64,000 nucleotides of DNA from Cucumis sativus (taxonomy: Eukaryota; Streptophyta; Magnoliopsida; Cucurbitales; Cucurbitaceae): positions 14,248,075 through 14,312,074 of the forward strand of contig NC_026658.2 in NCBI RefSeq assembly GCF_000004075.3. Reading direction: 5' to 3'. The stretch's first letter is position 1. Each line of letters starts with the position of its first letter. Below are positions 47,726-60,700 of this stretch, in pieces. The notes beneath the pieces were generated by a model. It had not been told where the DNA came from. It did not search any database and saw nothing but the letters and a program-made list of their open reading frames with translations. Both the position numbers and the translations under genes were made by a program.

Positions 47726-50700
47726 GTAATTCCTCAAATTTAAAGAAGAGTTCTAATTAGGAGGTGAGTTCAATCCATGTTGATCACTAGGGTTGGCAAA
47801 AAATTCCCTCGGGACCCATCCCGATCGGGGTGGAGAATCCATGGTTTGACTGGGGACACTAAATGGCCCCCAAACTGGTTCTGAGCGGTTGGGTTTGATT
47901 TTGGTTTCAGTTATCAAATTCGAAATCAAAACAAACCGAAATTTTTTGTTTCATTATAGTTTTAACCGAACGGAATATGGATTAGTTTGGTTTTGGTTTG
48001 CTAGGGTGTTTCTATACATGTGGGTGATATGTTCTTCCTCGTTTTGGGACGGGGCCAGTTTGGTTTTGTTGGGGTCTTTGTTTTGTCCATGTAAACAAAT
48101 CAAGTTAAAACTAACTTATTGGCAATCAAGATGAAGTGGATATGGTAATCTAGCTAAGCGAGAGTAGAATAATTTGCAGCTGGCCGAGCTGGTTGGCTAT
48201 AGTGTTTGCCAAACAGTAAGTTTACACAGCTGCAGACATTGAATACAAGGGCACTCAATACCAGCTCTTGACCACTGTAGTTCTGTGGTTCAAGATAGTA
48301 TGTGCTCCATACTTTGTAAGCTCAACATACAGCACATCAAACTCAACAATGGAAATTCAAAATTATTTATTTCATTGTCAGTGCATATCATGCATCGTTA
48401 TACTTTGTGTTCTATTATTTAGTGTTTTAATCAAATTGCATCAGTTTGAATCTTGAATTATCGTAATTGCATCATTTTGAGTTTTTGAAAATGAGGCTTT
48501 GTTTCTCTCAATTTTTGGTATAGTTTGCATCTTTCATGAGTAAAAAAAGGGTTCAGCGGTCCAACTTTGTCAAATTTCAAAAACAGAAATAAGTTAAAAA
48601 AAAAATTCAAGTTTCTTGAAATTGGCTTGTTTGTTTAAAATGGCGATAAAGGGTAGCTAAGAACGTAAGAAATTAGTGATGAAATGGTTTTTGTTTATAG
48701 CCTTAATTTTCAATGGTCCAGATAAATATGCCATTTAGGGTTATTTTCATTTGATTTCTTTTTCAATTAGCTCGAAATAAAAAAGTTCAAAATATATCTT
48801 CAATGTTTTAGTATCAAATTTTTTTATTCACACTTGGTTCTTTTTGTTTACATTAATTCTTTTATTCAAATAAGTTTCATGCATGTATGCAAGTTATGTC
48901 TTATCAATTTACAATGGAATTCTAGTGGGTTGTACTAAAGTTTAGGGATATACATTAAATTATTTATAAATGCACGTTAGGTATGTGGTTTTGCTTTGTT
49001 TATTAATTATGCAAATGATTCTATGATACACATTTAAAGAGCAAATTGAGAATATTAATGTAGTCTTGGATAATTATGAAACTTTGGTATCCATTATCAA
49101 CACGATTTTGAGTCAAAGTGAAGCTTTTAATTGAGATATTGTTATTATATTTTTGTGTGAGAATAGAATAGAAGGTCACATCTTCAAGCTCTACCTTGTG
49201 AAAAATCTACCTTTGTTCTGGGAAGGAAAAATAAAATTCTATATCATTTTTATAAGAACATTTTTAATTGCAAATGTCAATGTGCTGCTCTATGGGTAAT
49301 GTTTCTTTTCCCCTCTAAGAACCTAAAATGCTAATGGAAAAATAATTAGGATTTGCTCTCTTAAGGTGAAGGAAACATGTGAAGTGCCCCACTGTTTAAA
49401 GTGTTTTTCTTTTTATAACAGATTGAAAGCCATTAATTAGATTGTATACTCAATTTGTAAGTATCAAGACAACAGCAAAATCAATACGTCTTTCTTCCAT
49501 TTAAACATGGTTCAATCTATAACTGAGGTCAAGATTTTAAATCCTACCTCTGCATGTGGTCAAGTTAAGAAAAGAATAAACCAAGAACAGTACTTTGTGT
49601 GTATTTTGGACTTTACTTAACCCCTTCAAATTGATGCAATTGCATTTTTTGTTTTCTTTTAGAAATTGACATGTTCGATAATCATTGCGTTATTGAAAAT
49701 GGGGTTAATTAAAAAACTTCAAGAAGTGGTTTCTCTTGTTCTGTTTATATTTTATTTCAATCTGTAGATTTGGTAGTTGGTGAACACTCCTCAATTCTTA
49801 CATTTTTGTTTTGTTTTTTTCTTTCTTTATTTTATATTTCAAGATTTATTACTTTTATTTCTCTTACAGACAACCCAGTTACGATTTTTCAATATATAAA
49901 TTTTGTGAATTTTAAGATATTTGTTTAGTTTATTATAATACTTTTTGGGATCTTGGCATTTACATAATAATATAATTAAAGATTTGAGAATATAGCCTTT
50001 AAAATTTAAAACAAATGACTTGAGTGACAATTATTATTGATTAATTTTATTTCGAAACCCATGTGTATTTGATGATTATTTTTCTAATCTAATGCATGTT
50101 ATATATATATATTTAGAAAAATTATGAAAAAAAATATTAAAGTGGACAAAATATTTATATCTGTATAAGAAAAATGTCATTTAGTGATTTTTTGATGCAG
50201 TTTAAACAGTTTGACTTACTTTTGTTTAAAAAACGGTTGAAAATATAATAAAATTTCAAAATCTATAAATGATAAATACTTATGGGTATTGTCTCTCATT
50301 AATAAATTATATTTGAATTGTAAAATTTGATCAAAATTAAAAAAAATAATACAAGAAAAGTGAAAAAAAATGATTACGTTTATGTTTTATTTTTTTTTCA
50401 AGAAACATAAAAACGTGAATGGTTATCAAATATATTTATGTTTTCTGTTCTAAAAAAAAAGAAATACAAAGCAAAAAACATAAACGGTATCAAATAAACT
50501 TTTAGGTTAGACAAGTGTTACTCAAACAAACGTCACTTACCCTCAAAATTGGTGTGTAATTCCAATTAAATTTTCATTTTAATTATGATATAATGACACA
50601 AAGTCGTTGTAGGATACCAGCTCTTGATTTCAATTTTTTTATTGGACCAAATACTCATTTAGGTTTTATGAACTACAATACAGTATTAGATAATACGAAG

Positions 50701-52129
50701 TAGAAATGTTCAAATAACTTGACAACCCGAACTACCAAACTCAACCCAAATTGTAAGGGCTAGGTTGGGTTGGATTGAATTTTTTATATTTTTTGTCGGG
50801 TTTGGTTGGGTTCGAGTTACATTTTTTAAAATCCAGGTTGACCCAATATTATAATTCATACGTAGTATTATGAAGTTTTTTTATAAATTTCTTTTTTGTA
50901 TTAGATGTGCTAAATTTTGATATTTAACCTTTGAGTTCCATATAAGTTTTATGAAATTTTAGTTATTAAAATGAGTGGTAAACAAACTAAAGTATTTTAA
51001 GTTAATAAACAATATACTTAAGAAAATAAAAGAATAAATAACCCAACCCCAACCTTGGAAGAATAATATTGGATTGAGTTGGAGTTAGTGGCGGATCCAG
51101 AAAATTTATTGAGTGATAACTAAACATTTTGAAATTCTTTACTTTTTTTGAATTTTAATTCAAAAATTCATTCCAAGATCAAACAATTTGATATTGCAAC
51201 AAAATCTTCAATCAAATTCTCTTTTAAATCCATGCATAATTCAATTTTCTTACCATTTTTTATTCAATGATAATATTTGATGTAAGCCTAAGTCCATGAC
51301 TCATTTAGTCACTTACCACCTTGGTATCAATATCTACTATCTCCCTCTTTTGTGAGTTGTTCTCCATTTCCCCTACAATTTTCTCCCAATTTATTTTTAA
51401 TAATTTATCTTCCTTTTGCTACTAATCTCTATATTTCCAAGCATTTCATTCAAGAAAAAATCGACCACTCCCTTGGGTTCGACACCTTTGTTTACTTTTA
51501 TCTACCGTAAAATCAATGGTAAACTATAAATAATTTTTCGTCAAGGCGTTTAGATAAGTATGATAACAACCTTACCTACTATTTGTATAATTTCTTTTTT
51601 GCTTCTTGCATGTCAATTCACGCCTTGTCAAAAATGGCGAATGAGAGCTGACAAACATAGTTACCACTAAACTGTTTATAAATATTAACTATTAGTTGGT
51701 TTTGTTTATCCATACTATATAAAAGACAATAAAGTTGAGAGGGGGCTCGAACCCTCCCTGAGCCTATACTAAATCTGTCGGTGGTTGTGTTTAAGATCTC
51801 ATTTTCGTGTTGTCAATTTTACCAAGCGAAAAAATCAAGCTGATAAAAGGAAAAAAAATCTCCCTAACTCAACTCAATCAAAACCATTTACACCTCTAAT
51901 ACAAAATTACATCTTAAAACTAATTAACAGTAAAATGAGTAACCGGGTTCACCTCGGTTTTGTAATTTGCAATTTTTATTTTTGAAATGAAAAAAAAAAA
52001 AAAAAAGAACTACTCTAGTTTATCACACCAGCACAATTTCTCAAAATAATAAAAAAAGAAAGAGATATTATTATTATTATTGATTTACTAAATCTTTTAC
52101 TTTCACCAGAAGTATGTTGGAAAATGGGA

Positions 52130-52620
52130 TGGGATGATGGAGTGTCGACACGTGTAATACTTTCAACGTCAAAGAGGAATATCAGGCGCTAGATTGACGG
52201 TGATGATGCAACGTGGCGCGTCTTTATTGGATTCTCACAATAAATATATTTTGATATTCGGCAGGTAAAAATAATAATAAGGACAACGTGTCGGAGAAAT
52301 TTAAATTACTCTCTCTCTCTCACACACACAAATTATAACGTATTTTTTTAATTAGAAGAAAGAAGATTTATATGTGAAAAGGAAAAGGACGTCTCAAGTT
52401 CCTGTATGATTGGTTATATCCTGCTACCGGCCGCACGCTATTCAAACCCCCCCCCCCCCTCCTCAATGTGATTCATTTTCTGATATTTTTACCCGATCAC
52501 GTGCCACTACAAATGACGGACCAATCAACCTACGTTTTCGATTGCTCTCCCCCTGACAGTCTGGCGCCAGCCAACTTTAACGCCGTTAACCTTTTCCACT
52601 CTCTCTCTCTTTTATATATA
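52130..52620. promoter_or_regulatory. G-box-rich promoter-like segment without a gene
   Basis: Unusually GC-rich for this desert. It carries ACGT-core motifs (GACACGTGTAAT near 52147, CAACGTGTCGG near 52284, ATCACGTGCC near 52497), CCAAT-like and CT-rich tracts and then a long (TA)n tract. This looks like a plant promoter, but I find no gene after it on either strand. It may be a regulatory relic, a distal element or a promoter-bearing repeat. Confidence 0.3.
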
Positions 52621-55600
52621 TATATATATTTAAACTTATTTTCCTCTTTAATTTGTTGTATAGTTTTTTTTATATTAATAAAATACATTTTTATTCGTTA
52701 CTTTTTTGTTTAATTTCTATTTAGGAACATGTTATATATTTAAGATTTAAAAAAAAACAAATTTTACAAAATATTTAAGACCTACAACTAAAATTTTAAA
52801 TTATATTATTGATTGTTATAGTAATAGAAAGTCTATCCGTCGTCATCATCGATAAAGTCCAAAATTTTACAATAATTTATAAATATTTTAATTTATTTTT
52901 TTATTTTTAAAATTATTCTTATATTTAACACGTAAGTTTTTGTAATATTTTGTAAGTGAGTATTTAATAAAAATTGAAATTCATAAAACACATTTTGGAT
53001 GGACTAACTTGAAGTAAAATTCAAATTGTAGTATTTTGATGATTAAGAACTTGAATGAAATCAAATTTAACTGTGTAACTTTTTAAATTTAAGAGCTCAA
53101 TTCAAAACGTTGGAACTAACGAAGTTTTTTTTTATAAAAAAAACTAGTAATCTTATAGATTAAAACTCTCAAACATGAATGACAATAGAAAGTAATATAT
53201 GTATGTGTGTAAAATTGAAATGAAACTAGTGACATAATGAACATTATCTCATGAAGCATTCAATTAATGTTGAATAAGTGGCAATAACGAGTTTATTTGC
53301 CTCGTTTTTAGTTTTCGTAATATTTTTTTCTTGTTGTTTTACGTATGTGTTGTGGTTTTTTCTGTGATATAATGAGATATTAATTTATCTTTTATATCGA
53401 TATCAAATCTATAAAAACGTGAAAATATTGACACGTCAAGAGAATTATACCTAAATGTGATTAAAACAGTGCACTGGTCATAAAAGGGATGTGAATATGT
53501 TATATAAGGGAGGGAAACTATCAATTGTAATATAGCTTTTTTTTTTTTTTTTTTTTTGTGAAATTAGAAACAAAGTCATGATATCAATAGTCATGCCTCT
53601 TACTCGCGATAAAGTCTTTAATTGTCAAACAAATATGTAGTGAAGTCTACAAAACAGTCATGAGATGATGTGGTCATCGGCGGATCTATTAAGGGGTCAG
53701 GGGACACGTGCCCTCCTCACATTCTCGGTTTTTATATTTTAATATTGGTTTTGAAGTGTCAAATTACAATATATCTTAAAAAATATATTTTTTACTATAT
53801 TCTGTCTTTGCTATAATTGTTTTGCCCTCCCTTGAAACCCTAAGGTCTTGGGTTCAAGGCTCATCATGATGGTCGTCCTTTATTCAAGAAAAGAATCGAT
53901 TGTTGGGAAAGCAACCAAAATATACATTGACTATACAAAAAGATAAACATAGGTAGATAGGCAAAAGCAACACTACCTCAATAGTTAGAGTGAAACAAAA
54001 ACAAAACTCAATAGTGTTATGTTCAAAGTGAACAAAACCATAATATTATAAAAATGCTTACACGGTCGTTGTCTCTACCAAAACAAAAGGACAAAAATTC
54101 TAATATTCGTAAAGATTATGATTTAATTTATAGACAAATTATTCTCAATTGAGTAGAAACTAAGTAGGTCTTGAAATGATTAATTCAAAAGACTCAAATT
54201 AGCCCTAAAGTTGATAATACAACAAGCAGATGAATTCACATGTCAATGCATTATTTATGTGGATAGCTCAAATAAACATTTATTAATAAGTAATACTTCA
54301 ACACTTACCTAAGTTCTACTAACCATTTTCATATAAATTTTTACAAATGTTAAAATTAAACCATAAAGCTTAGAATAATAATAGAAATTGCCTACAAATG
54401 ATAAGATTTGGGCTTTCAAGATTAGATACACGTTATAGTTTATACAATCATGTACATATGAACGTTTGATTTGGGTCAATTTTGACACTTATATGAATTT
54501 GAAGATTTAATTTTTTACATTAAAAGTTTACCATAATTAAAAAATAGGTGATTTATGCAATTTACTCATTAAATTAGTTTAAATGACATTTCTTGCCTTT
54601 ATTCTCTTTTAAATAATAGTTTTCTCCCTTGTTTTGTGACGGACATACAAAGTTAGAAATTCTAACGTTGAAATTTTTGATCGCATATCTTTTAATCATT
54701 TAAATTATGTTACATTTTAACATGTAACAATTTAGTTTCGATATTTGTAATTCATAGTTGCAAACATTATATACTTTATAATATGTAAAATCTTAACTAG
54801 AATTTAAATATTTTTATATGCTAGCGATACAAAGACAAACTATACTTAATATATCACATATATTTATTTGTTATATCTCTAATATAAATTGAAAATCTAA
54901 CTGGGTTAGATTTTAAGATAAAAACATATAATTAAAAAATCGTTTTAGGAAAATACAAATACTAAATAATTATATATCAGCCCTTATTAAGAGGTTTATT
55001 GTTTATTAAAATATTAATCTTTTATATAAAAAAATAATCGTACAACATTGTTAAAAATATTTGTAAAATATAAAAAAATCAAATAATATAAATGACAAGC
55101 CTTCAAAATTGTGATGGATATCTATCTCATTAATGTCTATCATTCAAAAAATCCTAAATTTGATTATATTTTATAAATATTTTGATTTATTATGATATAT
55201 TTAAAAATATTTTTTAGTTCAATTAACTAATATGAGAAATAGTCCAACCCTTAAATACATTTGATTCATACCAATTAAAAAAAATTAAGAGAATTATTAT
55301 GTATAGCAAAAGAAAAACAACAACTACGTTGAACTCCTTGAATTTTGCTATATTTTATAAATAATTTTATATAAAAATGGCGGATTGAATTACACATTTA
55401 TATGCATTAAATTGGACTTGCAATAGTGAAAGATATTTTGGTATATTCAAATTTCAAACGAAACCATTGACTTTGATTCCAAAATTATATATTAAATGGA
55501 ATTTAGACATTTCTTACATTTCCCATTAGAAAACTACGGTTAGTTCCGTTATAGCCACACGTTCGTAACCAAATAATAACAATATAAACATATAAATCTC

Positions 55601-56136
55601 ATTTCATTGGTAGATTTGTGGGTAATATTTAAATTTAGTTAAGACTTTCTACAAACCTTACCGTTTATTTATACCGTTAACCTTCTTTTTATTAAAATAA
55701 AAAAAATTCAACACTCCATTGTTATTTATTTTATAATAAATCACATCTAAACCACACATTTATAAATTTTATATAAAGACATTAAATACACTAAAAAAAT
55801 ATTTTAAAAAAAATCTCAACGTTTTATGGATGTTTTAATAACATTCATTGTATCTTTAGCAATAAAGAAATATCGATAATTTCTACGTGATTTTTTGTGA
55901 TGTATATATATGTAGATATAAAATTAAAAATAGCACAAAATGATTGAATTATTGATATTTGAAATAAAACTTTTAGGAAAATCATTAGAAGAATTGAATC
56001 CATAACCTTATGGTTTTGAGGACATGTTCGCTACAACAAAACTAAAATTTAGTTAAAATGAGTATTATTTAATATACATTGTAATCCGACACTTTAAAAT
56101 TAATATAAAAATACAAAAATCGAGAATGTGAGAAGA

Positions 56137-56744
56137 CACGTGTCTCAACTCCTTTAATGAATTCGTCGTTGATCTAAACAATCTTAAAATTTATTAAAAA
56201 ACACACAACTTAGCTATAATAGGAGTGTCTAGATGCCAATTTTAATCCATCGCTATATTATTAATAAGAAATTTCAATAAACGTATCACTTGAGATAATG
56301 GAATGCATGAATAATTTTGAAAGGAGTTGAGTTATAAGCTATCCATGATATTTTGGAGTTAAATTTAAGTTAGAAATATATAAAATGCAAAATTGGTTTA
56401 ATGAGGAGAGTGAAAGAAAGTATAATGCGTTTGTGTGTATTTTTTTTTTGAATCATTATCCAACCGAAAATGACGGAAAATTAGGGAAATACTCGACGTC
56501 CGTGAAAACGACGTTATCTTTTGGTAAATCGGCTCTAAAATGAAGCCACGTGTCCAGAGTAAATCTCCCGGATCCATACAATCTCTTCTAAGCTCCCGGC
56601 TTTAGATTTCGTTCCGCTTCTAAAACCCGTGGCCCCAAGTTTTCAGCCACGTTGGAAATATCTTCGTCCTGCGTGGCACATTTGGACCATCCCACAGCTT
56701 CAATTTGTCCACGTCATCCCCCCGCGTACTCTCTGCAATATCTT
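56137..56744 (+). promoter_or_regulatory. PRR7 promoter: G-boxes and evening-element-like sites
   Basis: CACGTG G-boxes occur at 56137-56142 and 56547-56552, and further ACGT cores near 56648 and 56711. AAATATCT (56656-56663) and AATATCT (56737-56743) match the core of the evening element / CCA1-binding site. Arabidopsis PRR7 and PRR9 are known targets of CCA1/LHY and RVE factors through such sites, so clock control is plausible. Assignment rests on short motifs and position relative to the gene. Confidence 0.5.
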
Positions 56745-57027
56745 CTTCCATTTTTTTCTTTAATTTTTCTCTTCCAATTAGTTCCGAAGAGAAAAGAAAA
56801 AAAGAAAAAAAACTGAAAATTCGGCCATTACCCTCTTTCTTCAACCTCCAGCCTCCTTGTTTCCGAGGCTGGTCAAGCAACTTCGTCACTGCAACTTTAC
56901 TCGCAAACAACATAGAACGCGAAATTCAGCGATTTCTGAATTGGAGATAAAGTTAAGCTTTGAGATTTTACGTTTCTTCAGACCCCCCTTTTCCCCTCAC
57001 CTCCAGCCTCCAGATCGATCTGGAAGC

Positions 57028-57753
57028 TCTGATGGTGATGTTCTTCATACGCGGTTCTGTTTCTAATTCTACTGCTGTTTTAATTCGTCCCTACTCGTTC
57101 TTTTGATGATTCATAGTTATTGTTTCATTTGCTTTTTCTTTGTTTTTTTTTTTTTTCAGTAATAATCAATAAGATTCTACATCAAGTTTGCATATGAGAA
57201 GTCTCTGTTTATTTTATAGATTACTACGTTGATCTTTCTAGGTAATTTGTGGATCGGTCTATTGAGGTTAATGTCAGGAGATTCTCGGTTTGCTTCACTT
57301 TAGGGTTTGATAAAAAAAAATCTTTTTTTTTAAAAAAATTTGATGGGTTCAGTCATTATATTCACTTTCTTGCTGCTGCTAGGAATAGGATTAATTGGTT
57401 AACGTCTGCAAACATTTGTTTTTCTTGTTCGTGTTATTCTTGTTTTTAATGTATAATGGTTAGGCTTTTAAGGTACTGTGGTTTTTCCAGGGAGCAGGCT
57501 ACCATTGGATTTTGCGGCTCCTTGTTGGATTTAGAATACGCACTGAATCTGTCTCCAATCCCCCACCGTAGTCTGTGTGGACTTCATGGTCGTTTCCACT
57601 TGTTTAAGTTGAAGGGTGCCTTTGGGTTCTTGAACAACGAATAGAGTTATGTGCTTTTGTTCTGTTGATTGGAGAGTGATTTTAGATACTGGGAAACTAG
57701 AGTTTCACGTGCTCAAGCTTTCTGATTCTGATTGACGACAAGTGTCAACCCTG
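57028..57753 (+). promoter_or_regulatory. PRR7 5' leader with probable intron and uORFs
   Basis: A T-rich stretch ending TTTTTCCAG at 57482-57490 looks like the 3' end of a 5' UTR intron whose donor may be near 57034. In the leader exon that follows, ATG at 57586 opens 8 codons. ATG at 57649 opens a 28-codon frame (MCFCSVDWRVILDTGKLEFH onward) ending TGA at 57733-57735, in frame with and 18 nt before the main start at 57754. Such upstream ORFs commonly reduce translation of the main protein; an effect here is inferred. Confidence 0.5.
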
Positions 57754-60700
57754 ATGAATGCTCATGCCGGCAGGCTGAGAGAGTTAAGAGAAACAAGTCA
57801 TCACGCGCATGATGGTAATGGAAGCGTGAATAATGGTGTATCTGGCAGGGAACAGAGCCCGGTTGAGGAAAATGAGTTGAAAGTCAATGGATTAACTAGA
57901 AATACAGAGGATGGTCGAAAATCCACTGTTCATGCGCAGGACATTCTGCAAATACAACAGCAACAGCAGCCTCAAGGATCTATGGTCTGCTGGGAGAGAT
58001 TTCTACATCTTAGGTCTCTCAAGGTTCTGCTTGTTGAAAATGACGACTCGACTCGCCATTTAGTCACTGCACTGCTTTGTAATTGCAGTTATGAAGGTCA
58101 GTAAATTGGTCTTTCTGGCACCGTTTTCTACATGCATATGACTGGTTGTTTTCAGATGTGTGCGCACACACATGTGTATATATGTATATATGTTTTAATT
58201 TCAACAATTTGTAGTCTCAGACTCTCAAGTTTCCGCTATCATCTGACCTTCTCTGATAAAGTGTAACTTCTGTAGTTAGGAAGTACTAATATCATTACAC
58301 AAACAGGAAGTACTTATTCATTACACAAGCAGTTTCTATTATTGCGGAATTACTAATTTGATGTAGCTTCTATTTTATTTTATTTTGGAAAAGGAAACGA
58401 TGTATCTTCCATTTTCAAAAGAAGATATTTAATATCTGCTTCCATCCATGGCTTCGAGCTGGAGTATTCTTGATGAGCTCTTTCTAGACCCAAGAGTTCC
58501 TCTCTGAGCTTCTTCTAGAGCTTGGAGTTCCTTAAATTATTTTTTGTGCACATCCTGGACCTCAGTCAAGTACAAGTTGACAATTATCTTTGCGTACTCT
58601 TCTTGTAAATAGCAAGGCACTTTAAATAATCCCGAAACATGTTGGTTTTGTCAAGTTTTATTCTAAAATATAAACATATTGTCGAAGTTATCAGGAAGAG
58701 GTCCTCTATGAGAAACTATCTACAGTTCTGGTTTCCTCAAATGTTTTTCATTCCATTTGTGTCCTATTCCAAACTAGGAAGAGCACTAGCTGCTACAATT
58801 CATATACCTGCGTGTCACCTTTTATGAAGTACTAATTTCATTAGCTTAGTAATGATTAAAAAGTTCTTGTTCTTCTTTGGAAGCAATTTTTTGCCCTTAC
58901 GAGTTTGAATTTGATTCTTGCTGTAACCCCATATTTAATAGCGCATAATTGTTTCCCTGGTTCCAGCATCTAAATTTTTGTACTAGAATTCTTACTTACA
59001 GCAGTAAGGGAAGTTAGCAATTGGCACGACTGGTATCTGGTTTGTAACTGACATTGTTGTCGATACTTTAGGTTGCCTTTGGGGGTGGGGAGAGGGGTTG
59101 TTATTATGTTGGTTATTTTCTTATGTGTGCATGCACACATATTCTGGTTAGAAACCGTACATTCATTTAGAAAAAGTGAATTTTAAATATAAATTCTATA
59201 TTTTTCATTTTTCTGGATAGTGTTAGGTCACCAGTTATATTGAAACATAGTAGGAAGGGAAATAAAGGCAAAGCATGTATGTGTGGAAGCATTGCTTTCG
59301 TTGGGTCTGGCGACCATAGTTAGTTAGGAAGTAAGGGGGAAATACGTGTGAGGGAAAGGGGAGGATGGTGTTGGGTCATTTTTTAGTATAGGGAGTCTTC
59401 TCTCGGTTGTGGGAAGAAGATAGTAATCTTTGTTCTTGTTCTTCTTGTTCCATTTGATATTGTAATAGCATTTGGCTGATTTCTGAATTCAATAAAGCTT
59501 TTGGAGTTGGTGCCCTATCAGATAGCACTCATGGAAAACCATGTAGGAGTGAATTTAAGGCATCCTTTATTTATGAGCCATTCTTTTCCTCTAACGTATT
59601 TTGGTAGACGAATAGTTATGTGGATCCTATGTCTTCGGTTGATCTTTTAATATCCTTTCATCAATGAGTGCATAGTTAAAAATAAAACATTCCTGCGTAT
59701 GATCTGACTTTCATTTGGGTTTTATGTTTCTTTTCTCCTTGTCTGGTTTACCACCCTTTTTTGCTTGTCGGCATTGTTAGTAATTGCGGCTGCAAATGGA
59801 CTACACGCATGGAAGATGCTTGAAGATCTGACAAATCACATAGATCTCGTCCTAACAGAGGTGGTCATGCCCTGCTTATCTGGCATTGGTCTTTTATGCA
59901 AGATTATGAACCATAAAACGAGGAAGAATATACCTGTAATCAGTAAGTTTCTTGGAGTATCTAGTTTATCAAGCGTATTGCTCTCAAGTATTTTTATCTT
60001 TTTATGCCAGCTAATCTATTGGTTTTTTTAAGTTTTATTTCTTTTAATTTTTTACTTTGATGATTCATGCAGTGATGTCTTCTCATGATTCAATGGGTTT
60101 AGTCTTCAAATGTTTGTCAAAGGGTGCTGTTGATTTTTTAGTGAAGCCCATTCGGAAGAATGAGCTTAAAAACCTTTGGCAACATGTTTGGAGAAGATGT
60201 CATAGCGTGAGTACTTTCACTTTCTTGTGTTCCTTCTTGATTGTATTCTATTGATTAGCTGACTTTATGACTTGTTATAGATGGATAAATATCGAAGAGT
60301 GAAGTACTTTTTAGTATTTGTTGTCCTTTTAGCTAATTATCTATAATGAATGTCACTCTCCTTTCTTAGATCTGCCTGAATTTTTGCCGGGCGCATTCTC
60401 AGAGAATTTTGGCTCACATTTATCTTCTATGTTCTAGGGGTATTGGACACTTGATATTTTCCTAGTAATTATGTCGTACTGATATCTATTGTTTCTCTTA
60501 GTCTAGCGGCAGTGGAAGTGAGAGTGGCACACAGACCCAAAAATCTGTGAAGTCAAAAAGTGTTGAAAAATCAGACAACAACACTGGAAGTAACGATGAT
60601 GAAGAAGAAGACAACGAGAGCATTGGTTTCAATATTGCTGATGGGAGTGATGATGGTAGTGGCACACAGGTATTGCATGTTTTTTGTCAAGAGACTAAGG

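Larger units (their letters stand above)
47149..57000. other. Gene-poor region between ADK and PRR7
   Basis: Nearly 10 kb of AT-rich DNA. It contains the ADK 3' flank, a 36-C homopolymer (listed), a stretch near 47790-48060 and another near 50700-51080 with the GGGTT/CCCAAC and AACCCGA style seen in plant repetitive DNA, a promoter-like G-box cluster near 52130-52620, a (T)n run near 53537, and a segment near 53680-53890 (GGCGGATCTATTAAGGGG onward) resembling non-autonomous repeats. Open frames are all short and unrecognised. The right end is the PRR7 promoter. Confidence 0.55.

Noticed and set aside
47541-47729. ORF ending in a poly-proline run
   Set aside because: The prolines come from the poly-C tract; there is no other evidence for a gene.
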